Positions 10,877-22,395 of a stretch of 64,000 nucleotides of DNA are shown in pieces (position 1 is the stretch's first letter; every line of letters begins with the position of its first letter). This stretch comes from Panicum virgatum (taxonomy: Eukaryota; Streptophyta; Magnoliopsida; Poales; Poaceae), in contig NC_053137.1 of NCBI RefSeq assembly GCF_016808335.1, positions 11,458,506 to 11,522,505 of the forward strand, written 5' to 3'. Below the pieces are notes generated by a model. The model made no database searches. It was not told the DNA's origin and saw nothing but the letters and a program-made list of their open reading frames with translations. A program made the translations under genes and the position numbers.

Positions 10877-11836
10877 GACGAATGCTGCACAGTGTACTTC
10901 GACGGATCGGTGATGAAAACCGGCGCTGGAGCCGGCCTACTCTTCATCTCACCCCTCGGAGAACACATGCAGTACGTGATATGTTTGCATTTCCCCGCCT
11001 CTAACAACATGGCGGAGTACGAGGCCCTCCTCAGTGGCCTCCGCATCGCCATCGAGCTCGGCATCAAACGCCTCGACGCCCGCGGCGACTCTCAACTCGT
11101 CGTCGACCAAGTAATGAAGGAGTCTAGCTGTCACGACGCGAAGATGGAGGCGTACTGCAACGCAGTGCGCTGCCTCGAAGACAAGTTCGACGGCCTAGAG
11201 CTCAACCATGTCCCGCGCAAGTACAACGAGGACACCGACGAATTAGCCAAGATCGCGTCGGGGCGGACCACCGTCCCCCCAAACATCTTCGCTCGAGACA
11301 TCATCAAGCCCTCCGTCGAGTTCAAGGACCCGACGGAGTCAGGCCCCTCATCCATTGGGCCCTCCGGCGGGAACCCCCCGGCGGACGAGGTCGAGCCCAT
11401 GGACATTGACTTCGGCACCACCTCCGCGGACGAGGCCGAGGCAATGGAAGTTGATGAGGCCCCCACTTCGCAAGATTGGCGCGTCCAGTACCTTGACTGG
11501 ATGATTCGAGGGGTCCTACCCTCGGACCGCGCTCAGGCGCGACGCCTCGCAAGGAGGGCTAAGTCCTTCGTCCTAATCGACAACGAGTTACACAAGCGCG
11601 GTCCCTCGGGTCTCTTACAACGATGCATCCCCATCTCCGAGGGCAAGGAGCTGATCCGCGACATCCACGCTGGCATCTGTGGCCACCACGCTGCGCCGCG
11701 CACCCTCGTGGGTAACGCGTTTCGGCAAGGCTTTTACTGGCCCACCGCGGTCACCGACACCACCGACGTTGTGCGGACCTGCGAGGGTTGCCAGTTTTAT
11801 GCGCGAAAAACACATCTCCCGGCCCATGCTCTGTAG
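10877..11836 (+). pseudogene. Second (archaeal-type) RNase H domain and integrase zinc-binding domain
   Basis: Same reading frame as the preceding pol segment, separated from it only by a TAG. The RNase H fold is shown by VYFDGS near the start, NMAEYEALLSGL, and RGDSQLVVDQV, which carry its acidic residues. A spacer of acidic residues follows. Then comes the HHCC-type integrase N-terminal domain, including HAGICGHH and CEGCQFYAR. A second TAG at 11,834-11,836 interrupts just before the integrase core. Possession of two RNase H domains is a known Tat-lineage trait. Confidence 0.9.
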
Positions 11837-12712
11837 ACCATCCCCATCACGTGGCCGTTCGCCATGTGGGGACTAGACCTCGTCGGACCGCTGAAGAAGG
11901 CGCCCGGGGGCTTCACCCACTTGCTGGTGGCGGTCGACAAGTTTTCCAAATGGATCGAGGCTCGACCCATTGGCAAGGTCAAATCCGAGCAAGCAGTCCA
12001 ATTCTTCACCGACATCGTCTTCAGGTTCGGGGTCCCGAACTCGATCATCACCGACAACGGCACCCAATTCACAGGCAAGAAGTTCTTGGAATTCTGCGAC
12101 AGCTTCCACATACGTGTAGACTGGTCGGCTGTGGCACACCCACAGACGAACGGGCAAGTGGAGCGTACCAATGGCATGATCCTCCAAGGACTAAAGCCAA
12201 GGATCTTCAACAAGCTGAACAAATTCGGCCAGAGGTGGCTCACGGAGCTACCCTCGGTCATTTGGAGCCTGAGGACGACCCCAAGCAGAGCTACGGGCTT
12301 TTCCCCATTCTTCCTCGTCTATGGCGCCGAGGCCATTCTCCCCACTGACTTGGAGTACGGATCGGCGAGGCTCAAGGTATACCAAGAGCAACGAAACCGG
12401 CGAGCTTGCGAAGACTCGCTGGACCAAGTGGACGAGGCTCGAGACATGGCGCTCCTCCACTCTGCGCGCTACCAGCAGTCCTTGCGAAGGTATCAAGCGC
12501 AGAGGGTCCGGCGCCGAAACCTCAACAAAGGGGACTTGGTGCTGAGGCTCCGACAGGACAACAGGGGCCGCCACAAGCTCTCACCTCCATGGGAAGGACC
12601 ATACATAATCGCCGAGGTGCTCAAACCCGGCACGTACAAGCTGGCAAACGAAAACGGCGAAGTCCTCACCAACGCCTGGAACATACAACAGCTACGTCGC
12701 TTCTATCCCTAG
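11837..12712 (+). pseudogene. Integrase catalytic core and C-terminal domain
   Basis: The frame continues unchanged after the TAG. The first ATG, at 11,864, lies at the start of the core. The catalytic triad is intact: Asp in MWGLDLVGP, Asp in IITDNGTQF and Glu in NGQVERTNG. The tail contains GDLVLRL and WEGPYII, the GPY/F module of gypsy integrases. It ends at a normal stop after RRFYP. Without read-through of the upstream stops it would not be made as part of the polyprotein. Confidence 0.93.
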
Positions 12713-13290
12713 CGTTTCAAGCTATTCGTACATCGTTTGTTCTCGCAGTTTAATTTTCCCAAAAAAGTAAAGAAGTACACTTTACTTGTCTATTTTTGGG
12801 AACCATCCGGGCCCTCGAAGGCTAGGATGCGCGCTAACACTGAGGTACGCTCGGCTTTACCCTCGGCAAAGCCGAGCCTCCCTCGGGGGCTACTACGGGG
12901 GGAACCCCCGAACGTCCCCAAAAAGTCGCCAATGTTTTTCGAAATATTTCCGTCTCGACCCTAAGCTTCTCGTATCCTTGGAAAAAATGGACGCGAGGCG
13001 TAAGCAGCTACGGTACGGGGCCGGCCGAGTCGTGGGGCCGCCTACGCCTCCGGGATACGGCACCCCTCTCACCACCCTACGCCTACGTTGCTTATGAACG
13101 CAAACTTTCTCGCAGATGTTTATCTAAGTCGCATACGAAGAACACAGAAATAAAGTAAAGAAACATAGGCTCGAACGCACAAGGCCTCGACGGGCCACAC
13201 ATTCAAATTACGAAATAAAATCTCTTATATTCATAGGATGTGATTACAAAGCGCGACTATGATATAAACACTAATCTATTTACATGGGCT
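12713..13290 (+). other. Spacer between pol and the antisense gene
   Basis: Non-coding. Contains a 10-bp hairpin, GCTCGGCTTT at 12,849-12,858 paired with AAAGCCGAGC at 12,868-12,877, directly followed by CCTCGGGGGCTACTACGGGG at 12,881-12,900. The last matches the purine-rich tract that precedes the 3' LTR. Confidence 0.7.
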
Positions 13291-16011
13291 TCAAGGCCCA
13301 GTTTTCCTACAGGCTACCATCCCCCCCCCTTGCGGGTCTTCAGGGGCGTGGAATTCGGCAATAGGAGGGATGTTTGCCTCGAGCTTCTCGGCGAGGACGG
13401 TGGCGAACTCCACCGCGGCTGCGTCGGCTTCATCCATGATGGCCGATGCGGCGTCCGCGTCAGCATCATTGGGAATGACGTACCCCGACGACACCCTCTG
13501 GAGATCCATGAGGTATTGCGTCGAGGCCACGGCGAGAGCCCGCAGGACACCGAGGCGGAAGGTACTCTTGGCGTGCTCGGCAATCCGACCGCCTAGCGCG
13601 CGCAGGCGGCTAATCACCGAACTGCCCGAGACGGCACCCTCCCCCTCGAGCTCTTGACACACGCTCACGGCGGTCTGCTCCAGTTCAGCAAACTCCATTT
13701 GTGCCACCGTGAGCGCGGTGCGGACCGCTTCCTTCGCCGCGGTCTCGTCCGCCACCTTCTGCCTCAGCTCTGAGCGAAGGAAATCAACGTCAGCTACGAA
13801 AAGAAACAAATCAACGAAAAACTCGAAGGTACTCACCTGTGATGTTCCTTTGCGCCTCCTCCCTCTGGGCTCGGGCGGCCTCTCCGAGCGAGGACAGGGA
13901 GGCTTCCTTCTCTCTAAGGGCGGCCCCCATGTTCTGGAGCCACCTCCTTCTCCTCGAGGGCCTCGCCCTGTTCCCGGAGGGTCCCGGTGAGCGCAACCAC
14001 GGCTACCTCCTTGTGGAGGAGCTCGGCCTTCTGCTGCTCGAGCGTGGTGCTGTGACGCTGCAGCTCGGCGCTCTGCACCTCAGCCTCGCGAGCTTTCTCC
14101 TCGAGCGCCGCCCGAAGGCGTTGCAGCTCGGCAGCTTGCGTCTCGGCCTCCTGGGCCTTCTGCTCCACTGTCGCCTTCTGGGCGTCCCGCTCATCGACAG
14201 CCCGCGCCAATTCCTCCTCCAGCGCCCGCTGACGCGCCCCCAGATCCGCCATTTTCGTATTGGCGTCAATGTTCTTGAGCACCAGCTCGGAGTTGTGCTG
14301 CCCGAGCTGGCTCATCTGGGAGTACAGCCGGGTCATCTCGGCGCTCTTTTCGTGCGAGATTTCCCTCAGCTACTGCAGAGGGGAGGACATTGGTGAAGAC
14401 GCGTAAAAGTTAAACCGAATCCGAGCAATTTTCGGGAGGAAGTATTTACCTGGCTAACCTGGTAATCCACATTCTGGTGGAGCTGGAAGGCGCGGTCGAG
14501 GGCTTGCAAGATCTCACGACCCACGCCCATCTGCTTGTCCCAGGCTTCCTCCTCCTCTCGCTCCTTGCGGAGGAACTCCGAGGGGACCCCGGATGGGACG
14601 ATCGCCCCGAGATGGCCCCCCTCGGACGTCCCCGCCTCGAGCATGCCCGCGCTGGCTGACGCGAACTCGGCGATGTGCGTGGCGGCGCTCGCCGCAGCAG
14701 CGGGGTCGATGTCCATCGAGTCCCCATACTCCTCGCTGCTGTCCGACAGCTCCACTACCGCCGTCACACCCCCTTGCGTCGTTGGCACGGGCACTACCGC
14801 GACAGTACCCTCGTCCCGGGCCTCCGCGGGCCCCGGGACGGGGGCTCTTTCCACCACCGGCGCCTCTTGTGCCGTCTCCTCCTCTGCGACGCCCTCGCCC
14901 TCGGCCCTTGAGGGCTCGAAGACGAGGGTTTCCTCCTCCACACGGTTGGCAGGGCGCTCCTGCGCGCCCCCGCCGGTCTTTCCTCCTGTGTCCGGTCGGG
15001 CGGCGCTAGCCGCATTGCCCTGACCGGCCTCAACTTTAGTAACTGCCAGGGCGGCGCCGTCCACGCTGTCCTAGCCGGTCTCCTCGGCGTCGGTGGCTGG
15101 AGAGGCTGCTTCGGCACCGCTCCGGCCAGCGTCACCCTCCTCCTGTGCCCGAGCTTCCTGCGCCGCCTGGGCACCTCGAGCCATGGCCTCCTGTAGCCTC
15201 GCGGCCGCCGCCTCGAGATCCACAGCAGGCAGGGGCTGCGGCGCCGTGTGCGGCGTGCTGCGTGCCCCGGTCTTGAGAGCCTTGGCCGGGGCAAGCTGCA
15301 CCGCATCTTTGGGAACGACCCCGGGGCTGGAAATCAAGAGACACGAGTTCAGGACAACGGGATCAAGAAAATCCACCAAACACGCAACAAAAGCGAAATC
15401 CAATTCACTTACCCAGATCGAGCGCTCATGCTCTGCTTCCTCGTGGCGCTTCTTCGAGCCCGGATCACCGAGCCACCCCTCGAAGACTGCCCCGAGGGCG
15501 CACCCCTCGTGTCGGCCTGGTTACTCAAGGCCGGCAGCGTGGGCAACTCCGCGCCCGCCGCAGCCTCGTCGCCACGGATCGGCAATTGGGGCGCAGGCGT
15601 CTCCTCACCGCCTGCCGGAGGCGACGACTTCCGCTCCGTCCCCTCGCGGGATGGGTGCGCCGAGGCCGCGGCCCTTGTCTCTTCCAGCGCCGCCGGCTCC
15701 CCCTCGTCCTCGTCCCACAGGTAGAATGGTGGGGGGCTCGCGCCCGCCTCTTCCCCGTCGCCCCTCAGAGCGTGGTCCTCGGCATCCGAGGCCTCCTCTT
15801 CATCCTCCTCTGAGGACTCGGGCGTGGCGGGCTGCGGCTTCCCCTTCGCGCGAGCGAGTTTGCACGCCTTATCATGCCTCGCCTTCCTTTTCCTCTTCCT
15901 CTCGACCTTTGCCTCCGCCGCGTCCTTCCGCCTTTTCATCTTCTCCGCGTGGAGGCGATTGATCAGGCATTGTTCCAGGACCGGGGGCTTCGAGGAGCCG
16001 CACCTCAACCC
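13291..16011 (-). pseudogene. Downstream exons of the antisense retrotransposon gene: basic/acidic linker and coiled coils
   Basis: Continues the gene whose first exon is 16,087-16,951. Inferred exons on the minus strand are 16,011-15,413, 15,326-14,450, about 14,370-13,837 and 13,793-13,291, all with GTAAG or GTGAG donors and CAG or TAG acceptors. The first has a lysine/arginine cluster (KMKRRKDAAEAK, KRKRKARHDK) like a nuclear localisation signal, then Ser/Glu-rich acidic sequence. The later ones are heptad-rich coiled coils such as ALEEELARAVDERDAQKA and RALGGRIAEHAKST. Breaks: an in-frame TAG at 15,071-15,073 and a frame change near 13,930-13,945, after which coiled coil resumes in another frame. 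The last intron is only about 43 bases, shorter than usual. Function unknown. Confidence 0.7.
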
Positions 16012-16086
16012 CTGCGAAGCGCACCCGGGATGGGGTCAGGAAAAGGGGACTACACAACACACAACAAATTCAAAACCAAAACTTAC

Positions 16087-16951
16087 CAGAGAAATGTACC
16101 CCGGCTCGGGGCGCATCTTGATCCTCCAGAGATCCTCGGGATTTTGAGGGAACTCCGCCACCGGTGGCGTGGGAAAGGGGCTTGCTCGACGTCCTCGAGC
16201 CCTCCACCTGGCTCCCAGGGGTGAGCTCGAAAATCGGCAGGGCCCTTTTCACGAGAGGGATAACCCTCTGCCGGTGGAAGTTCACGATGACGGCCGCTGC
16301 CGTCAGCCCCTTCCTCGCCAGACGCACCAGCACGTCGGTGAGGCCCTCGAGCTTGGCTTGTTGCGCTGGGGGCGACACCCCCCAGTCCCACTTCGGCGGT
16401 CGCTCACGGAGAACTTTGTTAGTGAACGCCGGGAGTGCGCCCCTGTAGTTCCGAAGGTATAACCACCCTCGGCTCCACCCGGAGTTGTTTGTCGTCATCT
16501 TGCTTGTGATGTAAAAATTCCTCCGGGTCGGGCGGACGTGGAGCGTCAGGCCACCGGCGCGCGCGAACTGCCTCGGTTGGCCCCACGCGTTCTCGACGAA
16601 GAGTTCGCCCCGGAATAGATGGATCCAGAGGTCCCAGTGGGCTTCGATGCCAAGGTACCCCTCGCAGACGGCGATGAAGACCACCGCCTGCGAGATGGAG
16701 TTGGGGCTGAAATTGTGCAGCTCCACTCCGTAGTACATGCACAAGGCCCTCATGAACCTGCTGACGGGGACGCCGAAGCCTTGCTCGTGAAGGCGCACGA
16801 AGCTTACGACGTAGCCTTGCGGGGACTTCGGCTCGGTCTCATCCGGATGCGGGGAAATCCACGCCGGCGCCCCCGACGCGGTGATCCGCGGCAGCAGCCG
16901 GTCTTTGACCGCTGCTCCAGGACCGCCACGGTGGCGGAGGACTTCCCCCAC
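16087..16951 (-). CDS. Antisense ORF with putative gypsy-type transposon (Transposase_28) domain
   Basis: Open for about 288 codons to a donor GTAAGT at 16,086. The central part, FMRALCMYYGVELHNFSPNS and IAVCEGYLGIEAHWDLW, matches the family annotated in cereals as putative gypsy-type transposon (PF04195), normally found antisense between pol and the 3' LTR of Tat elements. Conserved flanks include ISPHPDETEPKSPQGYVVSF and FYITSKMT. The biochemical role is not established. The first ~25 residues look unlike the family start, and another ATG upstream (minus strand, near 16,969) meets a stop after four codons, so the 5' end may be damaged or lie in another exon. Confidence 0.8.
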
Positions 16952-19605
16952 GGCAAAGGCTCCTAGATGTCTGACATCTCTGCGAGTCGAGGGGGATGCG
17001 GGAACGAAGGCTCCGAAACAGCTAAGTCTCTCTCTCTCTCTCTTTTTCTCCTTCTTCCTCTTCCTTCTCGCTCTTGGCTACGGGTTCAGGAAGCAACGGA
17101 GGCAGAGAAGGCGAAGCAGGATGGAGGCAAATGTCCAGGTGAACCCAAAACATCCCCTTTCTCTTCATCTTTATTCACCACGACGGGCACATCCACAGCC
17201 ACGGCCCAAATCTACCACATTGAATGCGGTAGATTTTGCTATCGCTGACGGATGGGCCCCACGACCGCGGAGTCTCCCACGCGCGCACGAAGTAATAAAT
17301 GCGGCACGGTAACCGGCGGGCGTGGCGCGACTGTTGCGCTATCCCATCCGTCAGCCGCCGCCCACGCCGCTTCGTCTGCCCGAGGCTGTCGCCTGAAAAG
17401 GCGCGCCCACACCGCACCGCACGAATCGGGCCACATCGCCCCCCCCACCAGCAGAAGACCCGCGCGCGTGGCCCGCGACTCTGCGACGTTTTCAGATCAC
17501 GATGGAATATTCCTTCAAGGGGTCTCTTTACCCTCGAAGGAACCGCATTCCGAGGCCTCACTGATCAGGGGTTCGAAGCCTGGCCCTTCAGGGGGTTCGA
17601 CAGGCGCCCCAGATCACCAGAGTTAGGGACTGCAGGGATGTGCCGTACAAGCTATCCTCAAATGCGGAGTTTGAGACATCCCACGCAGTGTTCAAGGCCA
17701 GTCGAGGGTGCCTAGAAGGGGGATCCCATCGAGGGAGAGCATCAAGCCCTCGAACCCTACCGAATGGGTCCGAGCCCCGCCTAGCAAACCCTCGCGAGCG
17801 CTTTATGTGATGTGTCTATGGACCACAAGCCGACCCCTATCGAACGGGGCACGGACGTCCGCTTGAACAACCCGCTAACAGCTCACTGAAGCAGCCATAG
17901 CTCGCGGCCCGGGCATGGGTAGCATGGTGCGCTTCACCCCTCCTCCTTGCGGAAGGGCGACGAGGGTCGTAATCGAAGTCGAGGGTTCCCTTGAACGCCT
18001 TTACATGGGCCTGGGCTCGGGGGCTCCTCGCACACCACGATTCAAATCGCACCCTCGAATAAGTCGACAACCATTAATTGCGAAGCTCCACGTGTCTAAC
18101 CAAACCCTCCGCTGTTGACGTGCGCTCCCCTAATGGTTCTGCTGAATGCCGGGCCGCTGTACCAGCACTAAGAGGGCCGAGGCCGGCTGAAAGAGTGCCG
18201 ATGCTGGCTGAAAAAGGTGCCGGGCAGCCGCCCCAGTAAAGCTACCCAGTGGGACAACGTTTATAGCCCTTGAACGAGCACAAACTCTCCTCCAAGGCCT
18301 CGGGGGCTACACCCGCGGGTGCGCTGACGCGCCCCCGCGAAGGAGACTTCACACATATTCGAGGGTCGTAACTCTGTGTACACCCCTATACCCTCGGTAA
18401 TCCTCCTTGTAGAGGAGAAATGGGACTTTATTGCTCAAATGCAAATAAAGATTACAAACGGTTACCGGCGCGAAGCCATCGAAAGAAACAAACACGTTGC
18501 CACCTACGTGGCAATTTTCCCTGTCTTGGGGAGAAGCGAGCGACGAAGAAAGGCACCAAGCCCCTAGCTGACGCAACAGCGAGGCTGCTAGGGATGCGAG
18601 AAGCAGCCCCCAGACCTCACAGGTCCAGCGGGACGCTCTCCTCGCAAGCCTTCTTCTAGCGTCTCCTCCACCGAAGACCACGCGGGGGGTCGAGCTGGCG
18701 AACAGCGCCCTCCGCACCGTCTCCCCGAGAGCAACCTTGTCGCCGGGGGGGGGGGACGATGCAAAGAACAGCCGCCCAACCTGGCACTAACGCCATGATC
18801 AGACGTCTCCATCCCCCTTCAGGCTAGGGGACATCGCAGGAGCAGGACCCCACGGGCCCAATGCTCTTCTGCTGATCCCACTCAACCTGAGGGATGGAGC
18901 GCACTCCCATTCCGGTCTTCCCCTACCGCTCGCAAGCATTCTTCTAGCGCCAAAAACCTAAAAAAGCCAGGCCACCCCATCTGGGGGCCGGTCACAAAAA
19001 GGCAAAAGAAACATTACAAGATTTGGGCGATGCTGGAAGAAAGAGTTGGGAGTTTGGAGAGGAGATGGAACCCCACGACCCCCCTTTATAGCTGCGCCGG
19101 GCACGAAGCTTCAAGCTTGGCGAAGAGCGGAGGCTTGTATCACCCGTGATGATGCAGCACTCCACAAGCAAAGGAGGTCCTCGGTCACCGCGCCGAGACA
19201 CGACCGAACGAAATAAAGCGGAGCTGAGCCCCTGGACGCTAAGCGGTGCAGCGTCGGCTCTGGCCGGCTGCCCTCGACCGGCGCGCCGCAAAGCAACCAG
19301 GAACGCCGGGGCCAAGGCCCTGCGTGCGGGACAGCGCGATGAGCGCACCAGCTGCCAAGCAGCGGGCGCCACCGTCGCCCTGGCCCCCCTCAGTGCGCGG
19401 ACACGTCTTGTCCTTCAAATAAACAAACAAAGGGGCGCGCGCCTCGAAGTACTCCCCCCACGGGCGTACTATCCCGACCGGCGTGTTGTCACGTCCGCCG
19501 GGCTGGCGCTCAGGCGCGTCTGATGGATGCGCGGCATTGACTGATCACATCAAAAGGGAAAAACCGCTGAATCACCCTTTGGCCGAATCCCCTGACTCGA
19601 CCAAA
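16952..19605. other. Non-coding 3' internal region of the retrotransposon
   Basis: No domain-bearing ORF. Holds a (CT)n tract at about 17,030-17,062, many copies of the word CCTCGA or its complement, a CCTCGGGGGCTAC motif at 18,299-18,311, a G-run at 18,747-18,756, and minus-strand TATA-like boxes near 18,260 and 19,084. Confidence 0.6.
19084..19090 (-). promoter_or_regulatory. Candidate antisense promoter TATA box
   Basis: On the minus strand, GCTATAAAGGGGGG is followed by a pyrimidine-rich leader (CCATCTCCTCTCC, CTCTTTCTTCCAG). It lies about 2.1 kb upstream of the antisense gene's first long exon and points toward it. A second minus-strand box, GCTATAAACG, is near 18,260. Neither is proven. 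Confidence 0.4.
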
Positions 19606-19619
19606 GCCTCGGGGGCTAC
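19606..19619 (+). other. Purine-rich tract before the 3' LTR
   Basis: GCCTCGGGGGCTAC sits directly against the LTR start TGTCGG, the position of the plus-strand primer in reverse transcription. The same 12-13 bases occur internally at 12,881-12,893 and 18,299-18,311. Confidence 0.65.
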
Positions 19620-21060
19620 TGTCGGGTACCACAATGAGGGACACCCTAATTGGGGTACTGAGATCGCTTAAAACACAAACACCTGTTGAGACAACTGGGC
19701 CCATGAAGGCCCACGGCCTGCTTCCCATCCGGAAGAAAGGAAAGGACTCAAAGAAGCCCAGCGTGCGGCCCATTCGCATCCCCCTCGAACCCGCGGAACG
19801 ATCTCCGCCTCGCTCGGGGGTCCCTCTTGGGCCCGCTGGACAATCTCCGCCTCGCTCGAGGGCTCCCCTCGTGACCCTCGATTGCGCAACACATCTCCGC
19901 CTCGCTCGAGGGTAGCGGGCCTACCCCCGAGCGGGTGACACATCTCCGCCTCGCTCGAGGCCATATCTCGGCTAATGGACAAATGGCCCCGCCGCCCAAC
20001 CGCTCGCCGTACGAAGGCATTAAAAGCCAGCCACTCCGCCATGGCTCAAAGGACGGGCGGCGTCAGACTGCCACTCCCACAGTAGATATGACCGGGGTCC
20101 CATCTGCTGACTCTGGTCACCGCTCCGCCATCCCGGTGGCTGTAGCGGCACTGTGGGACATGCGACGCGAGACAAGACAGGCTCGGCACTGCTCCCGTTA
20201 CTGTTCTGCCGACGCCGACCATCCGGACTCACCTCCCACTGGGGAAAGGGTCCGGCGATGTCACGTGTCCTCTTGAGAGGGGCACTCGGCACAAATGGAC
20301 GGGGTCCTGGACCTCCCCCCTTCAGGGGTCCGGGACTTCCACGTGTCCCCCGGCCCTTCTAGGGTGCACACCCGCACTCCGACCAGGGGGCCCCTGGCCG
20401 CCATGCACCCCATCGCCGCTGATGCATGCAGGACCCTAGTCCGCAGGGCCCACCGAACGCCGCCGCACTGTATATGGAACACCATACATCAGCCACGACC
20501 ACGCCCCCTGCAGGGACACTGCAGGACGGCCGGCGCGATCTTAGCAGGACCAAGGACGAAATCCAGGACGACAGCGACGCGCGCCGCCTTCCCACAGTGT
20601 ACTTCCTACAGTATCCAACCACTGTGCCCCGCGATTTGGGGGAAACGACGACTTCTATGCCCTCACTCATGTGCACCGCCCCTCCTTGTAACTATAAAAG
20701 GAGGAGGTGTGCTTCCTTTGGGCTCTCTCACACTCTCACTCGGCCGATCCCGCTCTGGTTTCTCTTTTCCAAGAGGACGTTCAGGGACTACTAAGGACTC
20801 ATCTCAACCGACTCCGCTTCTAGCAGAGACCTGGGAGCTTTCCTCCCTCTCTCACCTTGCCTGTACCCCCTACTACAAGCACTCCGGGTGCAAGATAATA
20901 CAGTGCCCTCGCACACCCCCTTTGCTGGACGTACGACCCCGCGGCCGGAACCAGGATAAACCGTGCGTTACTGTGATTGCCTCTTGCATCATCATCTGAG
21001 ACGAGGAAACACGCATCATTTACTAGTTGGGATCCGGGCCCCCGGGTCAGGACACCGTCA
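19620..21060 (+). repeat. 3' LTR
   Basis: Starts TGTCGGGTACC and ends CCGTCA, with one base changed from the 5' LTR end CCGACA. It contains the same TATA box (20,693-20,700) and the four-unit subrepeat array at 19,801-19,962, but with units two and three in the opposite order (A-C-B-D). It is followed by the target duplication CCATT. Confidence 0.95.
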
Positions 21061-21202
21061 CCATTGCATCTTTGCATGTGCACACATACACACACTAGTT
21101 AGATGCAAAACTCATCTTGTTATAAAAATATCTGTGAAAATGACAAAGTTCAGGTACATGCATCCTAGGAGCAGCTTGATGGTATGAATGCGGTATCATG
21201 TA

Positions 21203-21343
21203 ATCCCTCGTCCCAATTATTAGTCCTTTTACCTTTTCTACTAAATATATAGATTTTTTCTATACATTTAGATATATAGATACATAATAAAAATAATTTA
21301 TCTAGAAAAGTGAAAACAGCTAATAATTTAGTACCGAGGGAGA
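21203..21343. mobile_element. Stowaway-like MITE
   Basis: Left end ATCCCTCGTCCCAATTATTAG and right end CTAATAATTTAGTACCGAGGGAG are imperfect inverted copies of the usual CTCCCTC... Stowaway terminus. The interior is AT-rich with ATATAGAT words. Confidence 0.7.
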
Positions 21344-21514
21344 AGTGAGTATATCTGACGGCCGGTACTATCTTTGGGCATAGCGGTAGCGCACGCCTCA
21401 TACTAGATGCTAATGATATGAATTATCCAATTTGAACTTAGTGGAGATTAACTCTAGCTAACCGCTTTCAAAGACTTTCCTCTTACTTAAAAGTCTAGGA
21501 GCCTAGGGTTCCGA

Positions 21515-21743
21515 GCCCCGTTTAGTTCGAAAAAACTTCGTACTGTACCCGTCACATCGAATCTTCGGACACATGTATAGAGTATTAAATGTAGTTAAAA
21601 AAATAACTAATTACACAGTTTAACTAATTACGACGAGATGAATCTATTAAGCCTAATTAGACTATGATTAGACATTAATTACCAAATAACAACGAAATTG
21701 CTACAATGTCAAAACCCAAATTTTTTCGCCAACTAAAGAGGGA
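21515..21743. mobile_element. MITE, GGCCTTGTTTAGTT-end family, degenerate copy
   Basis: Left end GCCCCGTTTAGTTCG and right end CGCCAACTAAAGAGGGAC, with the shared interior words GCCTAATTAGACTATGATTAG and AACTAATTAC. Confidence 0.7.
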
Positions 21744-22395
21744 CACATGTTGTCTAAGACCATTTAATACATGACGCATGAGTAAGATCATAAGCTGAAA
21801 AATGAACTCTCCATTCTCTTTATATAAATATAAATATCCATTCTCTTTTCTATAACTCTACTAGTATCATCTTTTTATTTGGTAATAATAAAATCATTAG
21901 ACTCGTTTATGCTAACCACCGCTGTCCCTGCTGACGTCCGCCGGACACGGCCCCTGGCCAGCATCTGCATCTCCTTCCCAAGAACTCGTCTTGGTCTCCT
22001 CTCCTCTCCTCTCCTCTGCCGCCAGTCCACGCGCTCCCTTCCCCCTCTCGCTCCTCCCTCTCACGGCGCTCCTCCTCCGCCGCCGCCGCCGCCTCCTCCC
22101 CCTCCTCCCGTTCTCGTCCGGCAGCGCTCCTAGCAGCATCTGCAGCCGCCCCGCTCCTAGCCCTGACCGCCGGAGATCCGGAGTTCTCTTGGTAAGCGAA
22201 CCCACCCTCCTGTTTTTTTTCTTTTTCTTTTTTTGATAAGAATTAAGAACCCCCCTAGTTCTTCTTCCCGGCAAGTTCCAACGCGCTCTTCTGGTTCTCG
22301 ATTCCTCACCGCGTTCCTGCTGTGGCTAGCTTCTTCGGTTTCCTCTCGCGTGGTGAGGAGGTTGGGTTGTGGATTGGGGATCGGCTGGCGCGGGG

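Larger units (their letters stand above)
7747..21060 (+). mobile_element. Complete Ty3/gypsy LTR retrotransposon, Tat lineage
   Basis: Two 1.44-kb LTRs (7,747-9,188 and 19,620-21,060) begin TGTCGGGTACC and end GGACACCGACA or GGACACCGTCA. The 5-bp target duplication CCATT is perfect at 7,742-7,746 and 21,061-21,065. The order inside is primer-binding region, gag leader fused to partial reverse transcriptase, RNase H, a second (archaeal-type) RNase H, integrase, a large antisense gene, a non-coding tract, a purine-rich tract and the 3' LTR. A second RNase H after the first, and extra antisense ORFs carrying the putative-gypsy-type-transposon domain, are known marks of the Tat lineage. The element lacks most of gag, all of protease and the N-terminal part of reverse transcriptase, and pol has two in-frame stops, so it is non-autonomous. 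Confidence 0.95.
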
